Positions 28,831 to 38,667 of a stretch of DNA of 64,000 nucleotides are shown here, in pieces. The position numbers were made by a program, and so were the translations under genes. Origin of the DNA: Antarcticibacterium sp. 1MA-6-2 (GTDB taxonomy: Bacteria; Bacteroidota; Bacteroidia; Flavobacteriales; Flavobacteriaceae); assembly GCF_021535135.1 (NCBI RefSeq), contig NZ_CP091036.1:682001-746000 (forward strand), read 5' to 3'. The notes beneath the pieces were generated by a model. That model did no database searches. It was not told the DNA's origin and worked only from the letters and a program-made list of their open reading frames with translations. Each line of letters opens with the position of its first letter. Position 1 is the stretch's first letter.

Positions 28831-29208
28831 CTATCCTTTACAAATTCTACCTGCGTTTTTCCATGAGGCGCTAAGTTTCCCATCTATTCCCAGGCTAACC
28901 ATTACAATGTTCTCTACTGTTAGAATAGTTTGTCTCGTCATTTTATTGCGCACTTCACAACGAAGACTTAGGGAAGAACTCCCAAACTTTAGTACTTCAA
29001 TTCCTATTTCTATAATATCACCTTCAACGGCAGAACTTTGGAAATTTATCTCGCTCATATATTTAGTAACTACTTTGGGATTTTCCAATTGAATTATTGC
29101 ATATAAAGCACATTCCTCATCTATCCATTCCAAAACCCTTCCTCCAAACAAGGATCTATTAGGATTTAAATCCTGAGGTTTTACCCATTTTCTCGTATGA
29201 AATCTCAT
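28831..29208 (-). CDS. Hotdog-fold acyl-CoA thioesterase (YciA-like)
   Basis: 125 residues. The N-terminal FHTRKWVKPQDLNPNRSLFGGRVLEWIDEECA is the acyl-CoA hydrolase signature, with the catalytic Asp/Glu in WIDEE. VEGDIIEIGIEVLKFGSSSLSLRCEV forms the next strands of the hotdog fold. It hydrolyses acyl-CoA to free acid and CoA in the cytoplasm; chain-length preference cannot be predicted. Last gene of a minus-strand group with NUDIX and DUF72. Confidence 0.87.
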   Translation of the reverse strand: MRFHTRKWVKPQDLNPNRSLFGGRVLEWIDEECALYAIIQLENPKVVTKYMSEINFQSSAVEGDIIEIGIEVLKFGSSSLSLRCEVRNKMTRQTILTVENIVMVSLGIDGKLSASWKNAGRICKG

Positions 29209-29228
29209 AACTATTTTTGAATTTAAAA

Positions 29229-29640
29229 TTATAATAATGCGGTTGCTGCTGTGACTATTTTGTAATGATCAAATGCCAGGTCGGGTAATTCTGAAAATCC
29301 AAACCACTTTGCATCGGCAGCATCATCTCCTCCCCTTACCTCCTCTTCATTATCAACTATACCCAGGTAAGCAATGGAAATATTCCTGCCCCTGGGATCT
29401 CTTCCCCGGCTCTCCAAACGCTCCAATTTGCGTAAGGCTTTTGATATTAAGATTGGTTTCTTCTTTAAGCTCTCTCATAGCACCCTCTACCAGGTTTTCT
29501 TCCTCCTCTAAAAATCCGCCGGGTAACGCCCACTTTCCTTTGTATGGGTCGTTCTTCCGTTGAACAAGGAGAAGCATAGGCTCCTCCTTTTGATAGATAA
29601 CTACTACGTCTACAGTTACAGCAATATTTTGTTTACTCAT
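29229..29640 (-). CDS. NUDIX hydrolase (homopolymer frame break)
   Basis: About 136 residues. The Nudix box is intact: GGFLEEEENLVEGAMRELKEET, matching Gx5Ex7REUxEE. The frame breaks at the four-base C run 29404-29407. With one base fewer, GAFGEPG continues as RDPRGRNISIAYLGIV and ends FDHYKIVTAATALL. The DPRGR motif after the box is typical of ADP-ribose pyrophosphatase-like and NrtR-like Nudix proteins; here no DNA-binding domain follows. It overlaps the DUF72 stop by eight bases. Confidence 0.87.
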
Positions 29641-30513
29641 CGTTAAGGATATTTGGAATTTTAATATCGGTCTTAAATCTTTTGTTGAAGTTTTTAATAA
29701 AATACGCGGTGAGAAGCGGAGATTCTATTTCTACATTTTGGTGTACAAAAAAATACACATTTCTCAATCCCAAATTATACCACTCTTCTAATTTATCTAA
29801 CCAGTCATCCAATCTTTTATAATCACCATGATGGTTAGCCCCTACATAGCGTATAAATGCGGTAGGAGTTGTTAACTGCATATGCATAATATCTCTTCTG
29901 CCTGCACTGTCAACAAGGATATTGCTAACCTTATACTTCTTAAAAAGTGAGATGATCTCTTTATTGATTTCTTCATCATTAAACCAGGAAGTATGTCTTA
30001 ATTCAACCGCCAAAGGTATTTCTTTAGGCCAATGTTTAAGAAATGGCTCTAAACGATCTTTATACTTAGGCTGGAAATTATCAGGCATTTGCAAAAATAC
30101 CATTCCTAATTTTTTCTTTAGTGGTGAAATATTTGTTATAAAATCGTCCACCAAAGTTTCACAATTCTTCAATCGCTTGATGTGACTTATGATCCTTGGT
30201 ACCTTCGGAAAAAACTGAAAGTCACCTTCGGCTTTTTTTCTCCAGTTTTTAAATTGTTCTTCGGGGAACATCCTGTAGAAGGAAGCGTTTAACTCAATAG
30301 AGTTGAATTGTGAGGAATAATACTGAAGCTCATCTGATGTTCCTTTTGGATAAAATTTCTTGAGCTCCTGCTTAGGTTCCATTTGGCGCAACCAACGCGT
30401 ACATTTTTAAAATTTTTGGTCTTGTACCGCTTAAAAGTTTCTTTTGTGACCTTATGAGTGGGTGGCAGAGTAAAATCAATCTCTTCCGGGTTTTCTACTT
30501 TCCCAAATTTCAT
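29633..30513 (-). CDS. DUF72 family protein (one RCCGGY frame break)
   Basis: About 292 residues, TIM-barrel-like DUF72 (YecE family). Conserved blocks are VRVGCAKWN, YYSSQFNSIELNASFYRMF, FPKVPRIISHIKRL and AVELRHTSWFND. The frame breaks at 30370-30377, where AACCGGCAG (N-R-Q) reads AACCTAAGCAG. The corrected WNRQELKKFYPKGT matches the family. The start is ATG 30513 (MKFGKVENPEEIDF). The gene lies three bases downstream of the aldehyde dehydrogenase stop. Function unknown. Confidence 0.87.
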
Positions 30514-30515
30514 TG

Positions 30516-31876
30516 CTAATATTTATTGATATAAACAGTTTTCTTATTTACAAATTCCCTAATTCCATGCAGGGAAAGTTCCCGCCCGTAACCAGATTCT
30601 TTTGTACCGCCAAAAGGAAGTCGAGGATCACTTTTTACAAGTTCATTTATAAAAACAGCTCCATCCTCGAACTGCGGTACCAGGTCTTCTGCGCTCTTAA
30701 GGTCTTCAGTAAAGACTGAAACTCCAAGTCCAAATTTTGATGTATTCACCAGGTCAATTGCTTCCTGAACCTCCTTAAAAGTAGTCACTGAAACTACTCA
30801 GTCCAAATGTTTCTTCTTCAAAAACAGGCATTTTAGCAGTAACTTCAGAAAGAATTGTAGGTTCAAAAAAAAGTTCCCCGACGACTTCCTCCCAGGACAA
30901 CTTTAGCCCCTGCCTCTATTGATTTCCTTACCTGTTCCTCGAGATCTTCAGCTAAATCCTCCCTTGCCATAACCCCCACATAAGTCTCTTCATCCATAGG
31001 ATCGCCAGCTTTCAATTCTTTTACTGCTTCTACAAAACTCTTCATAAAATCTTCAGCAATACTTTCCTGAAGAAGTATTCTCTTTCCTGCAATACAACTT
31101 TGACCTGTATTTTGAAATCTTGCCTGTACACAGGTTTTTACTGCCTCCTTTAAATTTGCATCTTTTAAAACAACGAGCGCATTACTTCCACCCAATTCCA
31201 GAACAGATTTTTTAATTTCCTTTCCTGCTGAAGATGCAACTGCACGTCCTGCCGGAGCACTGCCTGTTAAGCTCACCGCCCTTACCCTTTCATCCTTTAT
31301 AACCTGCTCCACCTTGTCACTGCCAATAGGTAAATTTTGGAAACAACCTTTAGGAAAACCAGCCCGCTCAAAAATTTTCTGAATATTACCTGCAGATTGC
31401 ATGACGTTGCTGGCATGTTTTAAAACCCCTACATTTCCCGCCATTAAAGAAGGTACCGCAAACCTAAATACCTGCCAAAAAGGAAAATTCCAGGGCATGA
31501 CCGCCAGTACGATCCCAATTGGTTCATAAGAAACATAGCTTTTTAAAGCATCAGTTTCAATTTCTTCGGGTGCCAGATGTTTTTCTGCATTTTCAGCATA
31601 ATATTCACATACCCACGCACACTTTTCAACTTCGGCTATAGATTGGGTTATAGGTTTTCCCATTTCTTTAGTAATAGTTTCAGAGTAGTTTTTCTTATTT
31701 GTTCGCAATTCTTTTGCTGCTTTTGACATTAAGTCTGCCCTGTGTACAAAACCTGTATTTTTCCAATTTTTATAAGTTTCTTGTGCAGTTGCAAGTGCTT
31801 CGTCAATTTGATCTTTTGAAAATTCTTCAACTTCTGCAAACTCTTCTCCTGTATAGGGATTTTTCGATTTGATCAT
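30516..31876 (-). CDS. NAD(P)-dependent aldehyde dehydrogenase, succinate-semialdehyde type (two frame breaks)
   Basis: About 453 residues. ALDH motifs are MPWNFPFWQ (oxyanion Asn), the LTGSAPAGRAV cofactor loop, LELGGSN (general base Glu) and NTGQSCIAGKR (catalytic Cys). The C-terminus reads FGGTKESGYGRELSLHGIREF. The closest relatives are succinate-semialdehyde dehydrogenases of the GabD/Sad type. Breaks are at the eight-A run 30865-30872 (seven needed, giving TFFEPTILSEV) and at 30796-30802, where ACCGGT reads ACTGAGT (ETFGPVVSV). It probably heads the DUF72-NUDIX-thioesterase strand group. Confidence 0.87.
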
Positions 31877-31963
31877 GATTATTCCTGTTTGTTTAAAGGT
31901 AAAAATTAGAGAGTCAATGGATAGGGCGATTAAGAGGATTTTAACTGAAGGATTTGTTCATAA

Positions 31964-32455
31964 AGTAGTTTAAAAGTTAAAACTGAATTCTATGACCAGG
32001 CTCAAGAAAAAGGTATATTTAAGAAACTCAACTATTATGAACCAGCGAGATTTACGATTACTTCGTCTAAGGCCCGAAATTCCTTCAGCAATTATTTCAG
32101 AAAATATGAGCCGGGACGAGAGATTCCAGAACAAAACCTTAAGACCGTAGCTAAGCTACAGGATGAACTTTTTGTGGAAGTTTTCAGGAATTACATCTTT
32201 AAACATAAAAATGTTTTCTACGGTTTTACTGTAGAAAAAAAGATGAGGTTTATTGAAAATGCCATACAGAGGGATATTAAATTCAGGAACAGCTTAAAAG
32301 GAATTATGATTGGACAGTTCACTCTTGAGGAATATGAAACTTATATCCAGAATTCCTCTGCCCTGAACAAGAGAATGATGAATATTGTAAAAGAGAGGGT
32401 TTTTAGTAATATCCAGTTATTAGAGGACCAGAGCCTTTACAAGCAGGCCCAGTAA
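31964..32455 (+). CDS. Conserved hypothetical protein, start unclear
   Basis: The frame is open from 31964 to TAA 32453-32455 without a canonical start before GTG 32174. The upstream codons look coding (DQAQEKGIFKKLNYYEPARF, then SNYFRKYEPGREIPEQNLKTVAKLQDELF), so I take the gene to begin near 31980. It may use a rare start or have a small error there. The C-terminal half is helical (RFIENAIQRDIKFRN, SALNKRMMNIVKERV). No signal or membrane segment. I know similar flavobacterial proteins but no function. Its 3' end overlaps the corrected end of the DUF3307 gene on the opposite strand by 36 bp. Confidence 0.6.
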   Translation, partial: SSLKVKTEFYDQAQEKGIFKKLNYYEPARFTITSSKARNSFSNYFRKYEPGREIPEQNLKTVAKLQDELFVEVFRNYIFKHKNVFYGFTVEKKMRFIENAIQRDIKFRNSLKGIMIGQFTLEEYETYIQNSSALNKRMMNIVKERVFSNIQLLEDQSLYKQAQ

Positions 32456-33149
32456 AATAGTTAGTGCAAAACTCATAAGTGTTCCTATAAGAACATATTC
32501 AGTTTGTTTTCTGGCACTAAGTTTCAGATTTGTCGCTGAACCTTAAAATAGACTTTGCAGCAATAAGCAAACCTATTGCTGCAAAATTATTTGTGAGTAT
32601 AAACGTGAGAACGAGGATTCTTTCAAATATTCCTATATATCTTCCTGCAGCTTCGAGACTGTTTTTTTGATATTCTTCTGCAATTTCATTTTGCCAGCGC
32701 TGGGTTGCTTTTCCTATTAGAAATCCTGCCGGGAATATAACTATTATATATGCTGCCGTAATTCCTAAAAATTCTGTAGAATTAAGAAGAGATTGCAGAG
32801 TGGGTATAACAGAATCAAATCCCTGGATTATATAGAGCCACGCAAGAATAATTATTACCAGGTGAAAAAGCTGGTCCAGTAAAAAATAGGTGAGATTGTC
32901 TTTTTCCTGCAGCAATTTCCACAGATCAATCAAATAGTGTGTGATACTAATAAAAGCCGCTACATACCACAGTTCCCAGTTTTGAAGAAATATTAAACTT
33001 AGTCCTCCTGCCAGCAGGGCATGGATGATAAGTAAATAAGAGCTTGCTTTATATTTTCTCTTATGTTCAATCCAGGATGTGGGCTGAAGCACAAAATCGG
33101 TTAAAATATGAGCGAGGAAAAGTTGTATTAGAAGAAGGCTACTTTCCAT
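32420..33149 (-). CDS. DUF3307 membrane protein (one RCCGGY frame break)
   Basis: About 242 residues with five or six membrane helices. The N-terminus LIQLFLAHILTDFVLQPTSWIEHKR is the DUF3307 signature, and ITHYLIDLWK is also conserved. The apparent stop at 32517 is false. At 32516-32522 ACCGGT reads ACTTAGT; the corrected frame adds GARKQTEYVLIGTLMSFALTI and a final helix to the stop at 32420. The gene overlaps the SatD-like start by 11 bp. The pair is probably one functional unit; DUF3307 has no assigned activity. Confidence 0.82.
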
Positions 33150-33813
33150 TGATAAATTGTTTTTTAATAACCTCCCGAAATCTCGTTAATAAAAGTGACA
33201 CTGCCTCCCATCCCGCAGCTTTTTTACGCTGGTTAACTGCGGACTGGCTGATATTAATTTCAGAAGCCACTTCTCTTTCTTTTAAACCCTTTAAGAGATA
33301 ATAAACCACTTCTGCCGAGGCTGTACTCCATTTATCGGTTATTGTATCCAGCAGTAAAAAGGAAGTATTAAATTCTTCATCTACATCGTCCCGCGGCGTT
33401 TTTATTCCGGTATGCCTGCTGCTGCCTTTCATCTCATCCAGGGTCCTGCCGGAAAATTGAAAGGCCTGCCCATTGGATTCTGTTATCTCCTCCCGGTCCA
33501 GCTCCTGTGTTCCTAATCCAATTGCTAATTTAAAGTCGGCTATTTTTGAATAGTTCCGACTCTTACGGGTCTTCTTAAGGTGAATACTGTTAACTGCTGA
33601 TTTGATTTGGAGAGCTATTTGCAGAGCTTCTTCGGGTCTTTTAATTATACCCTGGAAACTATCTCCTCTGTAGATAGTGAAGCGTACCATATCTTCCCCA
33701 TATTGTCTATAAATTTCCTGAAATTCTTCCCTTAGTTTATTAAGAACAATTTCAAGTACCTCCTCCTCATAATGAGTAGAATCAATAAGATCGGCTGTAA
33801 GAACTGCTATCAT
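33139..33813 (-). CDS. SatD-like protein with C-terminal helix-turn-helix
   Basis: 224 residues. The N-terminal half starts IAVLTADLIDST and has VRFTIYRGDSFQG, a pattern shared with SatD proteins and reminiscent of nucleotide-cyclase-like folds. LAIGLGTQELDREEITESNGQAF follows. The C-terminal 60 residues hold a likely helix-turn-helix (LKEREVASEINISQSAVNQRKK). A ligand-binding fold joined to an HTH, placed next to a 29-bp iteron array 18 bp upstream of its ATG, suggests an autoregulated sensor. That role is inferred, not known. Overlaps DUF3307 by 11 bp. Confidence 0.8.
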   Translation of the reverse strand: MIAVLTADLIDSTHYEEEVLEIVLNKLREEFQEIYRQYGEDMVRFTIYRGDSFQGIIKRPEEALQIALQIKSAVNSIHLKKTRKSRNYSKIADFKLAIGLGTQELDREEITESNGQAFQFSGRTLDEMKGSSRHTGIKTPRDDVDEEFNTSFLLLDTITDKWSTASAEVVYYLLKGLKEREVASEINISQSAVNQRKKAAGWEAVSLLLTRFREVIKKQFINGK

Positions 33814-33831
33814 ATATCAAATATAACAAAA

Positions 33832-33945
33832 ATAAGTCCCTATCCTTATAAATAATAAAAATAAGTCTACAAACTTATAATGATTGCATATTAGGCTACA
33901 GACTTATAAAGAATTAAAATAAGGATAGAGGCTAATGTCTCTTAT
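33832..33945. promoter_or_regulatory. Four-unit 29-bp iteron/operator array upstream of satD-like gene
   Basis: Units start at 33832, 33861, 33890 and 33919, exactly 29 bp apart. Units 1 and 2 read ATAAG-N8-CTTATAA, unit 3 reads ATTAG-N8-CTTATAA, and unit 4 is the same 18-bp site in inverted orientation (its complement is ATTAG-N8-CTTAT). The sites are imperfect palindromes, as for a dimeric DNA-binding protein. The array lies between the SatD-like gene (minus) and the GreA-like gene (plus). Confidence 0.7.
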
Positions 33946-34027
33946 CATGAGGCGGCCCTATTAAAGTTTTGTAAAATATTCTTTCAATAGAAAAGGGATA
34001 ATTACTTTTAAAACAAAACAAAAAGTA

Positions 34028-34480
34028 ATGAGTAATAAAAAAATACAGATTTTCTATCAAAGCTTAGAAAAAATAAATAATCTCATAGAACAATATCAAA
34101 ATCAAATGGATAGTTTAAAAGAGTCCATGGCATCTAATGATATTCATACAGATTATGATCAGGAAGGCAGCGGGGGACAAACTCTGGGCGATTTTGAAAG
34201 AAGTGCAGCTCATCTGGACAATGCGCGGAAGATGAAACAAACTCTAAATCAGGTAGACCGGGAGCATTATAGTGAAACTATAAAATTTGGAAGTGTAGTA
34301 GAAACAGACAAGAACTATTATTTCATAGCAGTTCCGTTGGGAAAAGTCCACATGGACGACGGAAGTGCTGTACAGGTAATTTCTACAGATGCCCCAATAT
34401 TTGAAAAATTAAAAGGGAAGAAAAAAGGAGATACCTTTAAATTGAACGATGAAGAAATAGAAATCCTTAATGTTCAATAA
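34028..34480 (+). CDS. GreA/GreB-like transcription factor family protein
   Basis: 150 residues. The N-terminal half is a predicted coiled coil (IQIFYQSLEKINNLIEQYQNQMDSLKE) and the C-terminal half resembles the GreA/GreB FKBP-like domain (FGSVVETDKNYYFIAVPLGKV, ISTDAPIFEKLKGKKKGDTFKLNDEEIEIL). Such flavobacterial proteins are sometimes mislabelled 3-oxoacyl-ACP synthase; nothing in the sequence supports that. Binding to RNA polymerase is inferred from family. The start is ATG 34028, after GTAATG-type leader sequence. Divergent from the SatD-like gene. Confidence 0.72.
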   Translation: MSNKKIQIFYQSLEKINNLIEQYQNQMDSLKESMASNDIHTDYDQEGSGGQTLGDFERSAAHLDNARKMKQTLNQVDREHYSETIKFGSVVETDKNYYFIAVPLGKVHMDDGSAVQVISTDAPIFEKLKGKKKGDTFKLNDEEIEILNVQ

Positions 34481-34481
34481 A

Positions 34482-36527
34482 TTATTCCGGATACTCCACT
34501 CTTAAATGAAAAATATTCTTGAGCTTTTGCTTGAGAATTTTTTTTATGAGCTGGATTTCTTTGAAAGTAATATTTGCATTTATAAACTGCCCCTCTTCCA
34601 TTTGCTTATTTACGATTTTCTCTACAAAATCATTAATTTTTCCCGTCGTAGGTTCTTTAAGACTTTTGCTTGCTGCTTCTACACTATCACACATCATTAA
34701 AATAGCAGTTTCCCGACTAAAAGGAATTGGCCCCGGGTAACGAAAATCGGCTGCAAGGGCTTCATCATTTAATTGTTTTTCTTTCATATAAAAGAAATAA
34801 ACTGTGCTAGTGCCGTGGTGTGTCCTAATAAAATCAATCACCCTATCCGGCAGGTTATTCTTTTTGGCAATTTCTATACCTGTGATAACATGGCCTATGA
34901 TAATTTCAGCACTTTCCCTTGGAGAAAGTTCATCATGGGAGTTGACGGAGCTCGCCTGATTTTCAGAAAAATAGGAAGGATTTTCCATTTTTCCCAGGTC
35001 ATGGTAAAGAGCTCCTACCCTCACCAGCATTGCATTTGCTCCAATCTCGTTGGCAGCAGCTTCAGCAAGGTTTGCAACATTAAGGGAGTGGTGAAAAGTT
35101 CCCGGAGCTTTCTCTGATAATTCTTTTAAAAGCTTCGAATTAGTATCTGAAAGTTCCAGAAGCGACATGTCACTAACAAGTCCAAAAAGCTTTTCATAGA
35201 TATATATAAGAGGTTGTACAAAAAGGGTAGCCAAACCTCCCAGAACAAAAGTTAAAAACATTTCTGAATTCAGGTCAAGTACATTTCCCTCCTGAATTAC
35301 TGTGAAGGCAAAATAAACAACAATATATATAGAAGTAATCTGCCCAACCGAAATAAAGAGATTAGCTCTTTTGTAAAGTTCAGAAACAGTAAGAATAGTC
35401 ACTATTCCCGCAATAATTTGGAGAAACATATATTCATAACTGTTGGGTACTACGAAGCCCAAAATGAGAACCGTGATCACATGGGAAAAAAGACCCAACC
35501 GGGAATCGAAAAATGCTTTAAGGGTTAAGGGTAATATACACAGGGGTACAACATAGACATATTTGGCTTCAAAATTTACTACCAAGGTGGTGAGGAAGAC
35601 CATGAGCAGGATATTGAAAAAGATGAACGTAATCTTAACATTGTTCTCATAGATCTCCCTGCGATACTTTCTAATAAACAATAACAGCATCAACAAAGCG
35701 AGGCTTACCAGGAGACTATACCCAAATAAGATCCAGTTATAGCTGGATTCACTCCATAATTGAGATTCATATTCCTGTTTAAGCGAATTTAGAATATCGA
35801 GCTTCTCCCCTTCAACTATTTCTCCTTTTGATATAATAATTGTCCCTCTCTCTATGCTTCCGCGGGTATAAGAAATGGCATTAAGCTTACTGTCTAATTC
35901 CCGTTGAGTAAAAGTACCGTCAAAAGTTACATTTGGTTCAATGACTTCGTAAAACAATTCCAGCAGCTCCGGTCGTAAGGAAGACAAACTGCTTCTATTA
36001 ATGTTGGTTGTGAGATATTCGGGGATTTCCTCCTGGGTAAAAATCTTTCCGTAGTTAATTTCGTCAGCAATGTTCCCTCGCTTTAGATATACCTGTTGAT
36101 CTTCTTCTATACGAGAATCTTCCTGCAGGATACCATTTTCATATAATCCCTCCAGAGCTTCATCTACAAAATTTGATATAGCTCGCTCTCTTCGAGACAA
36201 AATGCTATCTGGGAAAACTTCTGATATTTTCTCTTCCGCTTCAACTTTTACTTTTTCAACAACTTCCTCATTATAATTGTAGTATGGAATATGATTAGAA
36301 ATTATTTGATCTTTCTCCTTTACAATTTCCTCATCTGTTTTAAGGATTGCAAAATCAAAAGGTGCATAAAGGTTTTCATATTGCCAGGGTTTTCCTTTTG
36401 TGACCTCATATTTAAATTTTCCTCCCTTCGGTAGAAGATAGACTATTAATACCGAGGTAAGTATAAACAAAAAAACCTTGTAGAATAAGGCTTGATTTTT
36501 ATAGAAATTATTGACGAAGTTTTTCAT
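34482..36527 (-). CDS. pgpH: 7TM-HD family protein, PgpH-type cyclic-di-AMP phosphodiesterase
   Basis: 681 residues. An N-terminal helix is followed by a long extracytoplasmic 7TMR-HDED domain (about residues 40-260), seven transmembrane helices (about 270-455) and a C-terminal HD domain. The HD motif appears as [21 protein letters not shown] and [14 protein letters not shown], then FIRTHHGTS. This order is that of PgpH, which hydrolyses cyclic-di-AMP in Firmicutes; in Bacteroidota the same activity is likely but inferred. It converges with the GreA-like gene with one base between stops. Confidence 0.9.
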   Translation of the reverse strand: MKNFVNNFYKNQALFYKVFLFILTSVLIVYLLPKGGKFKYEVTKGKPWQYENLYAPFDFAILKTDEEIVKEKDQIISNHIPYYNYNEEVVEKVKVEAEEKISEVFPDSILSRRERAISNFVDEALEGLYENGILQEDSRIEEDQQVYLKRGNIADEINYGKIFTQEEIPEYLTTNINRSSLSSLRPELLELFYEVIEPNVTFDGTFTQRELDSKLNAISYTRGSIERGTIIISKGEIVEGEKLDILNSLKQEYESQLWSESSYNWILFGYSLLVSLALLMLLLFIRKYRREIYENNVKITFIFFNILLMVFLTTLVVNFEAKYVYVVPLCILPLTLKAFFDSRLGLFSHVITVLILGFVVPNSYEYMFLQIIAGIVTILTVSELYKRANLFISVGQITSIYIVVYFAFTVIQEGNVLDLNSEMFLTFVLGGLATLFVQPLIYIYEKLFGLVSDMSLLELSDTNSKLLKELSEKAPGTFHHSLNVANLAEAAANEIGANAMLVRVGALYHDLGKMENPSYFSENQASSVNSHDELSPRESAEIIIGHVITGIEIAKKNNLPDRVIDFIRTHHGTSTVYFFYMKEKQLNDEALAADFRYPGPIPFSRETAILMMCDSVEAASKSLKEPTTGKINDFVEKIVNKQMEEGQFINANITFKEIQLIKKILKQKLKNIFHLRVEYPE

Positions 36528-36643
36528 TTAGGAAAATCCAATTAATCAAAAGTAATAAAAAAACCTCATGCATTGGGAAGCCCTGGTTTGTTCTTCATAA
36601 AATGTTTAAATTCGCAACAAATGAAATTCAACAAATGAAAGCC

Positions 36644-37820
36644 ATGAGAGAAGTTGTTATAGTAAGTGCTGCACGTACACCCATAGGAAGTTTTTTGGGC
36701 AGTTTATCTACTGTGCCTGCAACCAAATTAGGTTCAATTGCAATAAAAGGTGCATTAGATAAAATTGGTCTTAAACCAGAACTTGTAGATGAGGTAATAA
36801 TGGGAAATGTGGTACAGGCAGGATTAGGACAGGCTCCTGCAAGACAGGCTGCTCTTGGAGCCGGGATTCCTTATAACGTTTCCTGTACAACGGTAAATAA
36901 AGTTTGCGCAAGCGGGATGAAAGCTGTGATGCAGGGAGCTCAGGCTATTGCTTTAGGTGATGCTGAAATTATTGTGGCCGGAGGAATGGAAAATATGAGT
37001 ATGATACCTCACTATATACATTTAAGAAGCGGACAAAAATTTGGACTTAGCGACAATGGTCGATGGACTCCAAAAGGACGGGCTTGTAGATGCATATGGA
37101 CAAATGGCAATGGGAGTATGTGCAGATGAATGTGCGGTAGAGCACGAATTTACCAGGGAAGACCAGGATAAATTTGCAATTCAATCCTATGAGAGATCAT
37201 CCAAAGCCTGGAAAGAAGGTAAATTTGATAATGAAGTTGTCCCTGTAGAAGTACCACAAAGGAAGGGAGATGCAGTTATAGTAAAGGAAGATGAAGAATA
37301 TAAGAATGTTGATATTTCTAAAATATCATCTTTACGACCAGCTTTTTCTAAAGAAGGTACAGTAACTGCAGCAAATGCATCTACAATTAATGATGGAGCA
37401 GGTGCGGTAGTGCTCATGTCTCGCGAAAAAGCAAAAGAGTTAGGTTTAAAAGTTTTAGGAGCGATAAGAGGTTATGCAGATGCTGCACAGGATCCTAATA
37501 AATTTACAACTGCACCTGCAAAGGCATTACCACGTGCCCTGGACAAAGCGGGTATATCAAAAGATGAAATCGATTACTTTGAATTTAACGAAGCATTCTC
37601 TGTAGTTGGTTTGGCTAATATGAAATTAATGGGACTTACAGATAAGAACACCAATGTAAATGGTGGAGCTGTATCCCTGGGGCATCCCCTCGGCTGCTCA
37701 GGTGTAAGAATTATTATCACTCTTTTAAGTGTGCTGGAACAGAATAATGCCAGGACAGGAGCTGCAGCCATATGCAATGGTGGTGGTGGTGCTTCTGCAA
37801 TAATTATTCAAAGAGACTAA
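36644..37820 (+). CDS. Acetyl-CoA C-acyltransferase / thiolase (one RCCGGY frame break)
   Basis: Thiolase of about 391 residues, condensing or cleaving acyl-CoAs. The active-site Cys is in [10 protein letters not shown], the His in GHPLGCSG, and the second Cys in [13 protein letters not shown] 36644 ([17 protein letters not shown]) is the family start; ATGs at 36602 and 36635 are upstream alternatives. The frame breaks at 37045-37051, where GGACCGGCGACA reads GGACTTAGCGACA; corrected, [15 protein letters not shown] is continuous. Both acetoacetyl-CoA thiolase and 3-ketoacyl-CoA thiolase roles are possible. The NlpC/P60 gene follows 24 bp later. Confidence 0.92.
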
Positions 37821-37844
37821 GTTAAACTTTGCACCCTATCCTTG

Positions 37845-38594
37845 ATGCAATACGGAATTTGCAATCTTAGTATCGTTCCGGTTAGAATTCAACCAGCCGA
37901 TACTGCAGAAATGGTTACCCAGTTACTTTATGGTGAATACTTCAAAATCCTCGAAGAGCGGGGAAGATGGAGTAGAATTCGTATTGCATTTGATTCTTAT
38001 GAAGGCTGGATAAGCAATCGGCAAATCCTGAAAATTAGCGAAGAAGTTTTTGACGAATTCCTCAATTCACCAAGGATCTATTCCTCAGATCTTATTGAAT
38101 ATGTTTCTGAAGAGGCAGGTAGTTTACTTGCTATTCCAATGGGCTCGGTCCTTAATTATGCTGCCCGGGAAGATTTTGTGTTTGAAGGAAATATCCTTTC
38201 AGGAAAGAGAGATAAGGATTTTATTGTAGAGACTGCTTTACTTTACCTTAACACTCCTTACTTGTGGGGAGGTAAAACTCCATTTGGTATTGATTGTAGT
38301 GGGCTTACCCAAATTGTTTATATGTTGAACGGGTATTCCTTACTAAGAGATTCTGCCCAACAGGCCACCCAGGGAGAGCCTTTAAGCTTTATTGAGGAAA
38401 GTGAACCCGGAGATCTTGTTTTCTTTGATGATGCTGAAGGAGTTATTAATCACGTAGGAATAATGATGAAAGATAATTATATAATCCACGTAGACGGAAA
38501 AGTTCGTATTGACAGAATAGATCATTCCGGAATTTTTAGTGTTGATTTAAAAAAACATACTCACCAACTGAGGGTAATCAAAAAAATAATTTAA
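37845..38594 (+). CDS. C40 peptidase, SH3b-NlpC/P60
   Basis: 249 residues from ATG 37845 (a TTG one codon earlier is possible). An N-terminal bacterial SH3-like region (EERGRWSRIRIAFDSYEGWI) is followed by an NlpC/P60 domain with Cys151 in GIDCSGL, His203 in NHVGIM and His215 in IIHVDG. This is the catalytic set for cleaving D-gamma-Glu-diaminopimelate bonds in peptidoglycan. No signal peptide is evident, so it may be a cytoplasmic muropeptide-recycling enzyme of the YkfC type. It follows thiolase closely on the same strand. Confidence 0.9.
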   Translation: MQYGICNLSIVPVRIQPADTAEMVTQLLYGEYFKILEERGRWSRIRIAFDSYEGWISNRQILKISEEVFDEFLNSPRIYSSDLIEYVSEEAGSLLAIPMGSVLNYAAREDFVFEGNILSGKRDKDFIVETALLYLNTPYLWGGKTPFGIDCSGLTQIVYMLNGYSLLRDSAQQATQGEPLSFIEESEPGDLVFFDDAEGVINHVGIMMKDNYIIHVDGKVRIDRIDHSGIFSVDLKKHTHQLRVIKKII

Positions 38595-38619
38595 TTCCTA
38601 TCCTGGAAAGCATAAAACA

Positions 38620-38650
38620 AAGAAGGCTGCCATTTGGCAGCCTTCTTTTT
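38620..38650 (+). terminator. Intrinsic terminator after the C40 peptidase
   Basis: 12-bp stem AAGAAGGCTGCC / GGCAGCCTTCTT with the 4-nt loop ATTT, then TTT. It also faces the TPR gene stop at 38668 and could act on both strands. Confidence 0.85.
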
Positions 38651-38667
38651 GCTAAAAAATATAATTT

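Noticed and set aside
30865..30872. RCCGGY explanation for the first aldehyde dehydrogenase break
   Set aside because: The break is fully fixed by shortening an eight-base homopolymer by one; no RCCGGY is predicted there.
33832..33945. CRISPR-like reading of the 29-bp periodic array
   Set aside because: The conserved part is only 18-20 bp with short AT-rich gaps, one unit is inverted, and there are no cas genes.
34028..34480. 3-oxoacyl-ACP synthase label sometimes given to this type of protein
   Set aside because: The protein is 150 residues, has no thiolase-fold active-site Cys-His-His and resembles the GreA/GreB C-terminal domain.
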